From Odocoileus virginianus (taxonomy: Eukaryota; Chordata; Mammalia; Artiodactyla; Cervidae): a stretch of 64,000 bases of DNA. The position numbers and the translations under genes were made by a program. The notes beneath the pieces were generated by a model. The model was not told the DNA's origin and did no database searches. It saw only the letters and a program-made list of their open reading frames with translations. Every line of letters starts with the position of its first letter. Within the stretch, counting starts at the first letter, position 1. The stretch spans positions 24,095,857 to 24,159,856 of the forward strand of contig NC_069703.1 in NCBI RefSeq assembly GCF_023699985.2, given 5' to 3'. Below are positions 10,853 through 22,591 of the stretch, in pieces.

Positions 10853-12264
10853 CTTTACATATTCCCTTATGTCCAATGAAGTTGTGGGATCTGGACAACT
10901 TAAGATATTGCCAAGCCTTGGAAGAAATGAGTGACTTTACCCTGAAACAACTTTGGAGAATGGTTTTAGAGGGAGTCTGCTAATTCTAGAAACTGCTAAG
11001 GGAGCTGAATCCTGTCTTGGGAAGGAACGAAAAATGTTGAGTGCTTCAAAGTAATTCTGATACCTCTTAATTCCTGAACTTGGAAACCAGTTTGGATACT
11101 GCTCACATTTCACATTCACTGGTTGTTTTCTTGTGGGGTATGGAAACAAAAGAATAAGCAACACTACATAAGAGCAATGTATGGCGTCAGAAGCCAAACC
11201 CATAGCAAGATAGCCCCACTGTGTGGGGAGGGTCCAGATCCAGATTGGGGGTGGATAATCAAGGCAGCTGCTAAAGGCACTGATCTCCTAGTCAAACTGC
11301 AATATTACAGTAAGAAAATCAGAAATATGATGCCATATTTACTCATGATAATCTATACAGAGATAGTGGTGTGACATATAGAAAATTTAAATTGCCTTCT
11401 CTCTCCTGTAGCAAGATTCCCACGACCATCTTTGGGGTCTGACGTTGCCAGTGTGACTTCTTAGGCAAGAGTAGAAGCCATTTGTTTTCCCTTTCCTAGA
11501 AGAATGCATAGGCCTTTGTGATCCTAATGCCTGGGACAGTCCATGTTCCCCATGAGGCATAAGGCTCTATTATGTAAAGAACAGTAGAATGGCAGCCTTT
11601 TTTTGGAAATGGAGTAAGAAAAGTGGATTGGCCCATGAGATAGACAGGCAGATACAGTGAAACACCTCCCAGAGCCTTCACTCCCATTCCAGAACCAAGA
11701 CTGCTGACTGAGCACAATTGATTCACTCTCCAAGAATTACCCTGACTAAACAGAAACAAAACTTTCTCTCATGCTTAAACTTCTGTCCTGTGGCAGCCTA
11801 TATCTGATACTGGTCAATGTGGATGTATGGACATCTGGCCCTTTTACCTCTATTAGGGCTACCCTTCAGTTCTAGAAACGCCTATCGCAACTGTCTCACA
11901 GTTCATCTTCCTCCTCTGCTCCATTCCTTTCCTCATTCCTTGCAGATGTGGTTCCCAAGTGCACTTCTCAGTAAACATCCCACATGTAAATCTTAGGGTT
12001 TCATTATCTATTTTTCTTTTCCTGTGGGACTTGACCTGCAACAGTAGACTATAGAGACATTCCAAGGAAGACTGTCATTTTGGAGCTTGTTCTCCTACCA
12101 GCAGGAGCAATTGCATTTGTGAGTTTTAAGGGAAATAGCAGTTATAGGCACTGTGGTATTGGGTGATTGTTTCTGGGTCCACTGATGCCCTAGAGAAAGA
12201 TGCTAAAAGGCTAAGAATGATTAATTACAAATAGAAGTTTAAGTGTGAAAGCCCAGGGACCTCT
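10853..12264. other. Unassigned 1.4 kb, possibly decayed ERV/LTR material
   Basis: No coding gene recognised. The texture resembles old LTR-element sequence, but no motif was firm enough to name it. Confidence 0.3.
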
Positions 12265-12265
12265 G

Positions 12266-12663
12266 TATTAGTTTACTAGGGTTACTATAACAAAGCACTA
12301 AAGACTGGGTGGCTTCAATAATAAAATTTTTTTCACAGTTCTGGAGGTCAGAACTCAAGGTTTCAGCAGAGTTGATTCCTTCTGTGAAGGAATCTGTTTC
12401 AGGAAGGATCTGTTCCAGGCCTCTCTCCCTGACATGTAGATAGCATTCTTCATGTTCACATGGCATTCTCCCTTCAAAGATGTTTGGGAAAATTTTCCTC
12501 TTCTTATAAGAGCAGCAGTCATTGGATTAGAACTCAATCTAATTACCATTATTTTAACTTAATTACCTCTTTAAAGATTGTGTCTCCAAATACAGCCACA
12601 TTTTGACCCACCAGGGGTGAGGATTTCCTTACATGAATTTTTAGAGGACACAATTCAGCCCAC
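12266..12663 (+). mobile_element. MLT1-like LTR (ERVL-MaLR)
   Basis: A near full-length ~400-bp LTR. It starts 'tgtattagtttactagggtt' and runs through 'aaagactgggtggcttca', 'cacagttctggaggtcag', 'cctcttcttataagagca', 'aacttaattacctctttaaa', and ends 'ggacacaattcagcccac'. No internal MaLR sequence adjoins it, so it is a solo LTR. Confidence 0.88.
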
Positions 12664-13135
12664 AATCATCTCCTTGGCAACACAAAGAGATTTTCATCTC
12701 ATTTATTGCCAATGGAATAGCTCAAAAGAATGTTGGGTTTTCAGCCATGACTTGTCTTCTATGTCAGCATCATGGCTCTGATTTTAAAGCTTGTAACTTG
12801 GGATGAATACATCTAAATTGGTGCTCTTAAAAATGCCTGACTTCCTGGAGTACCGTGGGCCCCAGGAGTGGACTCCTCCTCCTTGGCAAAGGCTGGTTCT
12901 TCCCACTTGCTTGAATATGTTGCCGAGAATTTTGCCTGCAAGATAATAAGGAATCTACTTTCACTTTCTCTTCTGTCTGTCACTTCAACAACAACATAAG
13001 CCAGCTGGAAATGAGCTGAGTTTGCCAAAGGAGGGAAGGTCAATACTCACAAAAGTTATAAGAATTAATATACTGGCAGTATCAGGAGAGAAGGCATAGC
13101 ATTGAACTAGAGGAGAAGGCAGGTATAAAGGATAC
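12664..13135. other. No recognised feature
   Basis: No gene or repeat family recognised between the MLT1-like and MER21-like LTRs. Confidence 0.4.
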
Positions 13136-13289
13136 TTTGCTTTTATCCTCTACCTTAGATGTATGGGACTTTTCCCCAAGCCAGGCAATTTTCAAATTTG
13201 CAATGGACTCTGACCAGGTGTCTTATGAATTTAACTCAACCCTCAACCCTGACACTAACTATCTGGAGTTAGTACAGACCCCACAGGTT

Positions 13290-13935
13290 AAGGGGTCAGT
13301 CTCACAAGACTGTTTCTGTTTTAGATGCCAGTCACAAGTCCCAGTTGTCTTCTGCATCTCTGACCTACCAGCTATGTACCGTAGGTTACAACCACTACCT
13401 CCTTGGGTTCAACAGTTGTCTAGAGTGACTCAGAGAACTCAGGTAATATTTAGTTACATTTACCAATTTATTATAAAATATTAGAATTCAGGAACAGCCT
13501 GATGGAAGAGGTATATAGGGTAAAGTATTGTTTGAAGGGGGTGCTTGAAGCTTTTGTGCCCTCCCTGGGCACAACCTCCCAGCACCTTGATATATTCACC
13601 AACATAGAGGCTCATTGAATCTCACTGTTCAAGAGTTATTATGGAGCTTAATTTCTAGCCTCCACAATCCTCCTTCTCAGAAGCCAGTGGGGGCAGGGAT
13701 TAGAAATCCCATCTAATCACTTGGTTTTTGTGATGAATGGTCAATTCTAAGCCTATCTACGGGCTCCAACATAAGTCATCATATTAACATACATTCAGGT
13801 ATATTCAAAAAGTGCTTCTTACAAATTGGAAAAAAAAAAAAAAGATACTTCTATCACTCAAGAAAGTACCAGGATTCCTGGAGCCTGGTGCCAGGAAACA
13901 AGGGCAAAGACCAAATACACTTCTAATTATATCAA
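13290..13935 (-). mobile_element. MER21-like ERVL LTR, reverse orientation
   Basis: Antisense landmarks are 'gtgactcagagaactcagg' near 13425, 'accaatttattataaaatatt' near 13461, 'cctgatggaagaggtata' near 13498, 'cctcccagcaccttgata' near 13575, 'atctaatcacttgg' near 13711, and 'aagaccaaatac' near 13907. A second member in the same orientation is at 41930-42830. The family name is from memory. Confidence 0.65.
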
Positions 13936-14046
13936 AGCAGAGCAGAACATAAATTTGGATGATCGTTATTGATATGATAGCACTTTCTTGAATGCAGTAT
14001 TTAATCCCTGCACAAGTATCCAGTGTTATGGACTAAAAGTTTGTGC

Positions 14047-14063
14047 GCCCCCCCCCCCCCCCC
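14047..14063. repeat. Poly(C) tract
   Basis: A 17-bp uninterrupted cytosine run within the MLT1-like LTR, immediately before the SINE target site. Confidence 0.9.
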
Positions 14064-14075
14064 GCCATGAAATCC

Positions 14076-14289
14076 TGCTTCCCTGGTGGCTCAGAAGGTG
14101 AAGCATCTGCCTGCAATGCGGGAGACCAGTGTTCAGTCCCTGGGTCGGGAAGATCCCCTGGAGAAGGAAATGGCAACCCACTCCAGTACTCTTGCCTGGA
14201 AAATTCCACGGATGGAGGACCCTAGTAGGCTACAGTCCATGGGGTTGCAAAGAGTCGGACATGACTGAGTGGCTTCACTTTCACTTTCT
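14076..14289 (+). mobile_element. Bov-tA SINE inside the MLT1-like LTR
   Basis: A full-length Bov-tA ('cttccctggtggctcagaag' to 'catgactgagtggcttcact'). The target duplication 'tgaaatcc' at 14068-14075 and 14290-14297 shows that it inserted into the older LTR. Confidence 0.95.
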
Positions 14290-14639
14290 TGAAATCCATA
14301 TGTTAAAGCCCCAATCCCCCATGTGACTGTACTTGGAGATAGGGCCTATGAAGAGATGATGAGAATCAAACAAGGTCATAAGGATGGGACCCTACTCTGA
14401 CAGTGGTGGTGATGTTGTAAGAGGGGAAAACACTGGAACTTTCAGTCTTGACCACTTCAGGACACAGCAAGAAGGCAGCCATACTCAAGCCAGAAAGAAA
14501 GCTCTCACTTGGAACTAAATTTGCTAGCACCTGATCTTGAACTTCCAGCCTTTAGAATTGTGAGGAAAATAAGTTTCTATTGTTTAAGCCACCCAGTCTG
14601 TAGAATTTTGTTATTGCCTCTCAAACTAAGATTCCCTGG

Positions 14640-16130
14640 GGAGGGTGTGAACCCACTGCTTGGAAGAACATGCATAGGATTGGATCTTGAGGGTCATAGA
14701 TCAAGAAAGAAAGAAATTAAAGTTAGGTAAAAGAGAGTTTATTGCTATGGAAACAGTCTCCTGTGATATGGAACTCAGTGCTGGTATGATCCCAGGGGAT
14801 GTTATTAATCTAACACTGGGTTGACCCTTGAAAATATGGAAAAGTGTTGGCACATTAAATGAAGCAGAAATGTTAAAACTTTTGTATAGAGGAAAAGATC
14901 AAAAGTCTCAGGGAATTGAACCTGCTATGATGGACTTACTGTATATGGCCAGAAAACCCACTAATTGACTATGTTCAGTGGAAAGTTCTGAGGATACTTC
15001 CCTTACCAAAACGATAAGCAATCTGCTAATGAGAAAGCACCAGCATTCTTAAGAAGTACGAAGGGGTTGTCCTTTGTAGGTCAGCTCTGATTTAGAGAGA
15101 TGCTATCATGCAGTTGGGCTCTCTGATGGCAATGTAGATGATATGATTCTATAAAAATAAATGCCAACTGATGATGCTTAACTGGCAGAAGCAAAGTGGG
15201 TGCATTCGTTATAATGATGAGTGAGGTTCAAGTGGAACTAGGGGGCCTGACCTAAAAACAACTATGGGTATGGTGAAGAGAGCTTGTTATTCCCTGCAGC
15301 AGTATAAATTGTCAGCCAACAAGGGTATTGTTCAGTCATGTACAACAGAAGAAGACAAGGATGGATGCTCAGCAGGTAGCAGACAATTGTTTCAATCAAA
15401 ATTCATCATCTCTTGATGAGCTTCCAAAACTGAGCCAGTTTTCAGAACAAAGACCCACTGAAAAGAGGGAGATGGTGAATCCTTATAATTAAGGACCTTC
15501 TGAAACCACAGCAAGTATGATCAGTCATGATTACTCCAAGGATCCCTCAAAGGCAACTATAATCACTTACTCAAATCCTCGTATAATGAGAACAGAAGGA
15601 TATAAATCCATTTTTGGGACTTTTAGAGTTGACAGGATAGGGTGAGGACATATAAGGACTAAGTACAAAGAGAATCTGGACTCTGGTTTGCTGGCTTACT
15701 GGTCTTCTGAGTCCATGACCAGGGCGCCACTTACCTTTGGTCCCTGAATGCGTGCTTGGCATGGATGTACTTGATAACTTGAAGAACTCCTGCCTTGGTT
15801 CCTTATCATGTGCTCTGATTGACTGACCAAGTGACCTGAAGAGCTGCCAGCCCTGAGTGAGACACAGCCATCAGGACAGAGCTCGGCAGCAGGTCCAGCC
15901 TGTGATCAAAATAAATGATCCAGCAGACCTTATGGAATTAGAATTATATGTACTGGGGAAGGCACTCGTGGTGCTTGACTAGTTGATCAAAGGATAGAAG
16001 GGGAAAATCCAGAAATAAGTGTTCTGGGGAGAAAGATCATTCCAACTAGCTACTTGGTAGGAATTTGATTATGTTCAACCTCTTCCATCCTGAAAATGGC
16101 AGGTATTTATTTTGAGAGAAATAGTCTTTA
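14640..16130 (+). mobile_element. ERVL-class internal remnant (upstream pol part, tentative)
   Basis: The stretch around 15840-15960 resembles the ERVL pol connection region ('agagctgccagccctgagtg', then 'gatccagcagaccttatgg'). The sequence further left (14640-15780) is continuous with it and has no other assignment. No open frame survives. The left half is inference from position. Confidence 0.4.
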
Positions 16131-17100
16131 TAATTTTTTTCAAGAGAAATTTTGGGCGTGAGTATACTTTTCCTGCCCACAGGGCTTATGCCATCACCAT
16201 TGAGGACCAAACAGTTTGATCCAGTGGCATGAAACTTACCTAACCTTGTATCAGACCAAAGGACCTGTTCTATAGCAAAGGGGATGTGACAGTTAACACA
16301 TCACCATGGAATCCACTGTTGTTATATAAACCATACCACCCAGAAACTGATGGCCTGATGGAGAGATGGAATGATTCTCTGAAGCCTAAGATGAGGTACT
16401 GGATTAGAGACTAGTCTCTGCAGGGATGTGGGGCTATTCCCCAGGCTTTAAATCATTGACTATGATACAGGGAGATATACTGAGGTGAACCAGACAGGAG
16501 GAGTACTTGGTCCAGGAACCAAGGGGTAGAAGTAGGAGTGGCCCTAATATCATCGCAACCAATGATCCCTTGGGGAATTTGTGGTGTCCATAACCCTAGG
16601 CTCTGTAGGTTTTAAAATTTCTGTGTCTAGAAGGGGAGCATTTCCACCAGGGCACAGTGTGTCCCATTAAACTGTACACTATGGGTGTTAATCTTTCATT
16701 TTTAGATCCTTGTGCCAGAGATAAGCTGACAAGGCACAGAATCACCTTTTCTGAATGATCAGGGATAACTGACCCTGACCATTCAGAAAAGGTAAAATTG
16801 CGGTTGCACAGTGACGGCAGGGAAGAATTTGTTTGGCGCTGGATGATCCACTGGGACATGACCTGGCACATCCTTACCCATCTTGATGACACTTGGACAA
16901 ATGCCCAGGCATGAGAAAGGCATGTTAATAGGAGCCCAGACCCCTCAAAGATGAGAGTCTTGGTCACCCAACTAAGTAAATTACTAAGAGCAAAAGAGGC
17001 ACTAATCAAGGATATGAGGAATCTAAAATGAGTGGCAAAAGAGGGAAAAGAGGAATACCAGCTGCAGTGGTGGGGGCTGTATTGTCCTATTAACTTTCAT
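16130..17100 (+). pseudogene. ERVL-class pol remnant: integrase core and dUTPase-like tail
   Basis: Plus-strand translation around 16300-16390 gives the retroviral integrase pattern Y-H-P-x-x-x-G-L-x-E-R-W-N, which belongs to the end of the catalytic core. Downstream (about 16510-16700) is sequence like the post-integrase dUTPase region that ERVL elements carry. Stops and frame changes occur every few dozen codons, so nothing is translatable. It lies in sense order with the LTR at 17370-17690, as expected for the 3' half of a provirus. The call is by motif reading and may belong to another class III ERV. Confidence 0.6.
16745..16792. repeat. Long inverted repeat (20-bp arms, 8-nt loop)
   Basis: The left arm 16745-16764 ('ccttttctgaatgatcaggg') pairs with 16773-16792 ('ccctgaccattcagaaaagg') with one G-T-type mismatch. 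The 8-nt spacer is 'ataactga'. It lies inside the ERVL remnant. Confidence 0.92.
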
Positions 17101-17149
17101 CTCGTAAGTTACTCTAGGAAAAGAGATCAGTCCAATCCGGGAAGATAGG

Positions 17150-17182
17150 TTTTGTTGTTGTTGTTGTTTTTTTTTTTTTTTC
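17150..17182. repeat. (GTT)n / poly(T) low-complexity tract
   Basis: 'ttgttgttgttgttg' followed by a run of about 14 T. It may mark the A-tail of an unrecognised antisense retroelement, but no body was identified. Confidence 0.7.
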
Positions 17183-17369
17183 AGAGAAGATGAGCTCTTT
17201 GTAAGAGGCAAATAGCACACAAAGAATAGGAAGTAGCGGGTGCTGTGTTCCATCACCCTGACTCCCCACTGGGATGGAGGACTCATTCTCCAGCTGGCAG
17301 GAAGGTTGGCTACTGATGGTCCATAGCTGAGTCCCTCTGTGGAGAATTGGTCTCCATTTGAAGGAGGTT

Positions 17370-17690
17370 GCTTTGTCCAAAGTTCACATTCCTTCTGTGG
17401 AGGAAGCTCATAACCATAACTGGATTGATGTAGCGGTACAGAACCAGGACCTTTGCCTTACCTGGACCAAGTCTGAAGGGCCAATCCACTTCCAGAACTC
17501 CTCATTGGATGGGCTGAGGTGATTCATGTAACTGGATCACATTTCACCTTTTCTGTCTGCTGGGCCTTGCTTCCCTCACCTCTCACCAGTGCTACTCATG
17601 AGTGTGTTCCCTGTTAAACTTCTGCATGGAAAGCTCAGACTCTGTTTCTCAGGGAATCCAGTCTGTGATGGCTAGTAAAAGGAACTCTTA
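17370..17690 (+). mobile_element. ERVL-class LTR (3' LTR of the remnant)
   Basis: Landmarks in the order recalled for class III LTRs: 'tgtccaaagttcacattcct', 'aaccataactggattgatgt', 'agaaccaggacctttgcctt', 'tggatgggctgaggtgattc', 'tcacatttcacctttt', then the 3' portion with 'ccctgttaaacttctgcatg'. It is in the same orientation as the pol remnant. The LTR subfamily was not determined. Confidence 0.6.
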
Positions 17691-20600
17691 AACATACTTG
17701 CAATAAGCCTTTGGAAGTATACTCATGTTAGTTACCTCTAACCTGAGTGTGAGTGATGAATCCCACCGACTAAAAGGAAACACTGGATGAAGTGAAGGAA
17801 AGACTGTGACTTGAAATATAATTCCAAATACACTTGATGATATGCTACTTTCAGAAACTCTTCATTGGATCATAAAGAAGGAATGTAATTTTTAAGAATG
17901 GAAAACTAGCTTACCTCTTCAAAAATTAAAGTTGAAATAACTGTTGAAGATACCGAACACTTTGGGAGACGATTCTAGAGAACGGAGCCTCAAGGAGCTC
18001 TGATGATAGGTATGTGGGTCCCAATGTACCAGTGGCTTGGGCAGCACCTGTCCCCTCCCCCAATGCCTAGTTTTCTGTATGAGCATTTGCTCTTTTTCCA
18101 CTGTATGTTTGTTCTGGGAAGGAGAGATTCCCAGCACTTACCTCCCAATGCTCCCAGCATCAGAGAGTAGACCCTTCCATAGAAGAGGGGAAAACAGCCC
18201 TTAGATATTTGGCTGATGATGTAAGCCATGATAGAGAGGAACATTTACATATCAGAAGGTTATAGTTACCCACATTTACCTGTGTGACCTCCAGATTAAA
18301 AAAAAAAAAAAAAGAATTGTCCTGCCTATGTTTAGTATGAGGTCTGTGTGACCCTGGGGTCCTGGACTGTGAACACGGACTCATCCCAGAATAATAAAGA
18401 ACCCAGAAGACTCAGAAGATGAAGTCCAATTCCTGTAGAGCCTTAGGCAATCTCTGGACATCCCTGATGACAGCTTGCTTAGTTGTCATTCATTTCTTTC
18501 TCAAAAAAGAATACAAAATGTGCAGAATGCTTTTAGTTTCTGATTTTGTAATTGCAAGCCGGCTAAACGGTAATTTACTGTACTTTTCTGTTTGGAGACG
18601 CTACAGCTTTTTAAAAACATTTTCTGCATTTTTCTTCATTTGTTGTCTTATAGTAGGAAATAATGCGCATACTTGAGCCTGCATTTTCATCACATTAGGG
18701 ACCACTAGAAGAGTCTCTTTCCTAAAAAGGGAGGCAAGGATGGCGAGTAGGCGGAATGTGCTAAAAAACATGTTCCAGAGTTTGTCTCACCCACACAACT
18801 GGGAGGGGACTAAACGCTCTCTACACAGAAGCAGCTCACACAGTTTCATCTTTATCTACTCCACCTCCGTGCTGCAAAGTTTCACAACTGAGAGGAGGAA
18901 AAAAAAAGGACCTGAAGTCTTTTTAACATGTATCATGCAGAGCCAGGTTATTTTTAAATTCGATCAAGACATCTGGCCCAGAGACCTTCGACCGCAAAAT
19001 GTCTTCCCTCCTTCTTTGGTTTTTATATTTAGCATCCACCATAAGTAAGCCAGGGATAAATATAGGATAACCATCTAGGTAATTCCACATAGACTCCACT
19101 TCATGTAAGTGTCGAAGGACCCTATGGAAGCTACTTCCCCTTTCTGGATATCACGGGGGCAACAGGGATCTCACACAACCTCCTACCAAGACTATTTTAA
19201 AAAAATTGACTCTAAAATGATACTTCTGCCTTGCAGATAAATTAACTTCTTGAGGTTCACTTATGTCTTAAGATGAACAAGATCAATCTATGCCTCTTGT
19301 GGTTAAATTTTAGCATTAGACGCTCTAATTGGTCTATGTGTCTAATTTTTCTATCCTTAACTTAAAAAGTATAGTTATATATACCTATAGCTGGAACCAC
19401 AGTCCCACTAGCTTTCCACAGGGGAACAGAAATGCCTTATATATAAAGGGTTTCTAAAGCCTTTCCCTGTTGTCTTTGCAAAAGAAGACTGGGTTTCTAG
19501 TGTGAGATCACTACTAGTACAAGCGCAAAACAGAGGGACTGTCCTGACCAGAGAGAGATAACTGGGTTTTCCTCTTTTTTTCATGAATTTTATTAGCCTA
19601 GTTATGTAGGGTCATCTAGGCAGCTTATTAAGATACTAGTTTGTAGATGAAATATGACCATATGTCAAAGACAAAGTAGAACTCTTAGAGTGATGCTGGG
19701 GTGGGGTGCTCAGAGCCTCCTACTGCAACTTTCTGTCTTCTTCCCCTTCTCAGATTGTTTCTGACACTGCTACTGAAGATTATTGAGCACTGAAGAAGCA
19801 CAGATACCCTAGAAAACTGTCTGGAAAAATTCTGCTCTAATTAAATTGTAATATCATATGGTGTAGTCCTAATAGTTCCATTATGTAAAAAGTTTAGACA
19901 GCAGGAGCCTCCAAGGAGGTGTGATTTGAGAAATGACAGTGATGTTTCTGCTATTGGGACCCTGCTAGGCATCCTTCTTCCCATCACTATTTGGCATTTC
20001 TGTATTGGAATCACTTTGAGTTAAGGCACAATTACTATTAAGGGTCCCTGTTAGATTCTACTGGAATCCATCATTCCGTGTGGAATGGGGATATTTTCCA
20101 TGATGATACAGAGCTGAGATAAACCAGTCCAACCAGCAAAACTGAGAGTCAGGGGGAGACCCTTTTTCGATTGTGATCTTGTGAAGTCAGTCAGTGGACA
20201 GAGAGATGCTGGTGTAGAGAGAGGCACGAGGAAATGGCTTAGAAAAGAGACACTGTTCAATGCAGCTGATTCTGCAGCTATGATGGGCTTCCCTGTGTAA
20301 TTGTATGGCAAAGGAAGAATTGGGCATTTTCACTAGAGAAGAAGTGAAAGACAAAAGCTTCAAAGAAAAGGAAGATGGTGGCACATAGCCCAGACTCTGT
20401 GTTACGATTTTGCCCAAGACTGGCCTGTTGGTATTTCCAAGTGCCTAGTGGAATGAATCAACATTAGTGAACTAATTTGTTACTGGTCCCTGCAAAGCAG
20501 ACTATCATTTGTGGGATGAGGACAAGCTCTCTTAAATATGCAGAAGGAGGTTGGATGACCGGACAGATAGTTATCAAGAATTTCAAGCTACAGATTTATT

Positions 20601-21794
20601 AGATTTGGGGTAAGGTACTTGTTTTGAGTCCTGTTTTAATATTCTCTCTATTTCTTAAAAACTGTTATCAAATTTGTTTTCTTGTGTCTGCCTTTATTGA
20701 TTACAAATGTTCCCAAATGTCAAGACCATGGAAAATGACAACAAACTATCAATTCTGTAAGTTAACAAGCACCACATTTACTCCAAAAGAGTACAAAGAA
20801 TAGGGGAAAAAAAGAATCACCACACAGATGATTTGAATCATGTCGTTTACAAAGATGTAGAGAAACAGACTTTAGTTGGGGTGCAAGCTGCTTGGATTTG
20901 AATTTAATTTAAAGATGGACAGTTTTTCTATAGGGTTGGCATTTTGTCTTCCTGAAGCCAGAATAGATTTCATCCAGATGCTTCATGTTTTTGCCCTGAA
21001 AGCAAACATTTACACGGGAACTGAGCTGAAGGAATTGAATGAAGCAACCTTATAAATTCTAAATTTGGGCGATTGCATCACCGAAGTCCTAAACATACTA
21101 TGAGTCAAATTCAGCTTTTATTTTTATTGAGCATTTGCAACTAATTCCCACCGATCAAAGACAATTTAGTCTCTCTCTCTCTTTTTTCAATCTTTCTTTT
21201 TGGCAAATAAATCATGTTCTGGGAGGATGACATGGGAATCACTTGTCTTTCCAACTGCCACACATTTTGATTCCACTGTTGCAATGGGAATGTGGAATGG
21301 GGGAAGGTTGTGCATTTGACGAATTCATTAAGCAACTGAATTCATTAAGTGTTGTGAGTAGATAATTTAGACCTTTTTTGTTAACATAATAATTTACAAC
21401 TGTGTCACTTTTAAGGCTTGCTTTAGTCTCAGACACAATTTTATATTTATATCAAATGAAAATTATCTACTACTTATACTGACAAAAATATAAGAGTCTT
21501 AGTTGTAGTTATTGGTGGGGTTACAGAGTCCCCACCTTGCTCTTCACTCATCAACTTGAACAGTGTGAGGAGTGCACAGAGGAGAAGATATGACCCACGG
21601 TGGAAATGGTGCCGGTGTGAGGCAGGCAACTTATGCAGAAGCTTAACTTTGAAGTTGAAACTAAGAAGCTCAGATCTTATTTCTGATGATCTCAGGTATT
21701 TCTTTACTTTGGCTGTAAAATAGCAAGACGATATTCTTATTGCGAGTTCAGGAGTAGATCAATATTAGAAGGTTTAGAACCGACACAATTTGAG
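17691..21794. other. 4.1 kb with almost no recognised repeats
   Basis: An A-run at 18298-18313 is the only obvious simple feature. Open frames such as 18740-19048 and 18419-18676 show no domain, signal or splice context that I can support. It may be unique sequence or repeats too old to recognise. Confidence 0.4.
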
Positions 21795-21976
21795 TGTGTG
21801 TGCTCAGTCTCTCAGTTGTGTCCAACTGTCTGCCACCCTATGAACTGTAGCCTGACAGAATCCTCTGTCCATGGAATTTTCCAGGTAAGAATACTGGAAT
21901 GAGTTGCTATTTTCTCCTCCAAGGGGTCTTCTGGACCCAGGGGTCAAACCCATATCTCTTACATCTCTTGCTTCTT
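21795..21976 (-). mobile_element. Bov-tA SINE, reverse orientation
   Basis: Antisense Bov-tA ('tctcagttgtgtccaactgt', 'ccatggaattttccagg', 'aagaatactggaatgagttg', 'caaacccatatctcttacat'). The head end is truncated or diverged. Confidence 0.88.
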
Positions 21977-22004
21977 CATAAAAGAATATAAATATTATAA
22001 ATTC

Positions 22005-22554
22005 TTGTTGTTGTTCAGTCATTCAGTTGTGTCTGACTCTTTGCAACTCCATGGAGTATAGCACGCCAGGCTTCCTTGTCCTTCACCATCTCCCAGAGCT
22101 TGCTCAAACTCATGTCCATTGAGTCAGTGATCCCATCCAACCATCTCATCCTCTGTCGCCCCCTTCTCCTCCTACTTTCAATCTTTCCCAGCATCAGGGT
22201 ATTTTCAAATGAGCTGGCTCTTTGCATCAGGTGGCTGAAGTACTAGAGCTTTAGCTTCAGCATCAGTCCTTCCAAAGAATGCTCAGGGTTGATTTCCTTT
22301 AGGATTGACGGGTTTGATCTCGATGCAGTCCAAGGGACTCTCAAGGGTCTTCACCAACACCACAGTTCAAAAGCATCAGTTCTGTGCTCACCTTTCTTTA
22401 TGGTCCAACACTCAGATGGACATGACTACTGGACTACATGACTACTGGACTACATGACTACTGGAAAAACCATAACTTTGACTAGACGGACCTTTGTCAG
22501 CAAAGTAATGCCTCTGCTTTTGAATATGCTGTCTAGATTTGCCATAGCTTTCTT
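22005..22554 (-). mobile_element. BovB 3' fragment, reverse orientation
   Basis: The last ~550 bp of BovB in antisense, from the 'ttgttgttgttcagtc' tail side to 'gccatagctttcttcctt'. It contains a local 16-bp triplication at 22421-22464. It ends exactly at a 12-bp hairpin and faces a plus-strand BovB that starts about 255 bp to the right. Confidence 0.93.
22421..22464. repeat. 16-bp tandem repeat inside BovB
   Basis: 'catgactactggacta' occurs at 22421-22436 and 22437-22452, followed by a partial copy 'catgactactgg' at 22453-22464. Other BovB copies here have one unit, so this is a local expansion by slippage. Confidence 0.92.
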
Positions 22555-22591
22555 CCTTATACCCAATGTACGTTCTAAGTTGGGTATAAGG
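22555..22591. repeat. Perfect 12-bp inverted repeat at the BovB boundary
   Basis: 'ccttatacccaa' (22555-22566) and its exact reverse complement 'ttgggtataagg' (22580-22591) are separated by 13 nt. The left arm starts where BovB homology stops. Confidence 0.9.

Larger units (their letters stand above)
14023..14632 (-). mobile_element. MLT1-like LTR (ERVL-MaLR), reverse orientation, interrupted by a Bov-tA
   Basis: Antisense landmarks: 'tgttatggactaaaag' at the left end, 'catatgttaaagcccc' after the SINE, 'tgtacttggagatagggcc', 'ggacacagcaagaaggcag', and 'gtttaagccacccagtctgt' near 14583. It contains a C-rich tract (14047-14063). A SINE splits it at 14076-14289, so about 400 bp is LTR. Confidence 0.85.

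Noticed and set aside
14076..14289. tRNA gene candidates in Bov-tA heads
   Set aside because: The tRNA-like heads are decayed SINE promoters without a full cloverleaf; none is a functional tRNA gene.
16596..17009. 137-codon minus-strand open frame
   Set aside because: It lies antisense to the plus-strand ERVL pol remnant, so it is a shadow frame.
18740..19048. 102-codon open frame, possible small protein
   Set aside because: No motif or gene context; its length is within chance for 64 kb read in six frames.
22005..22554. Possible programmed inverted-repeat or CRISPR-like array from repeated BovB/Bov-tA units
   Set aside because: Units are dispersed retroelements on both strands with irregular spacing. 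There are no regularly spaced repeats or spacers.
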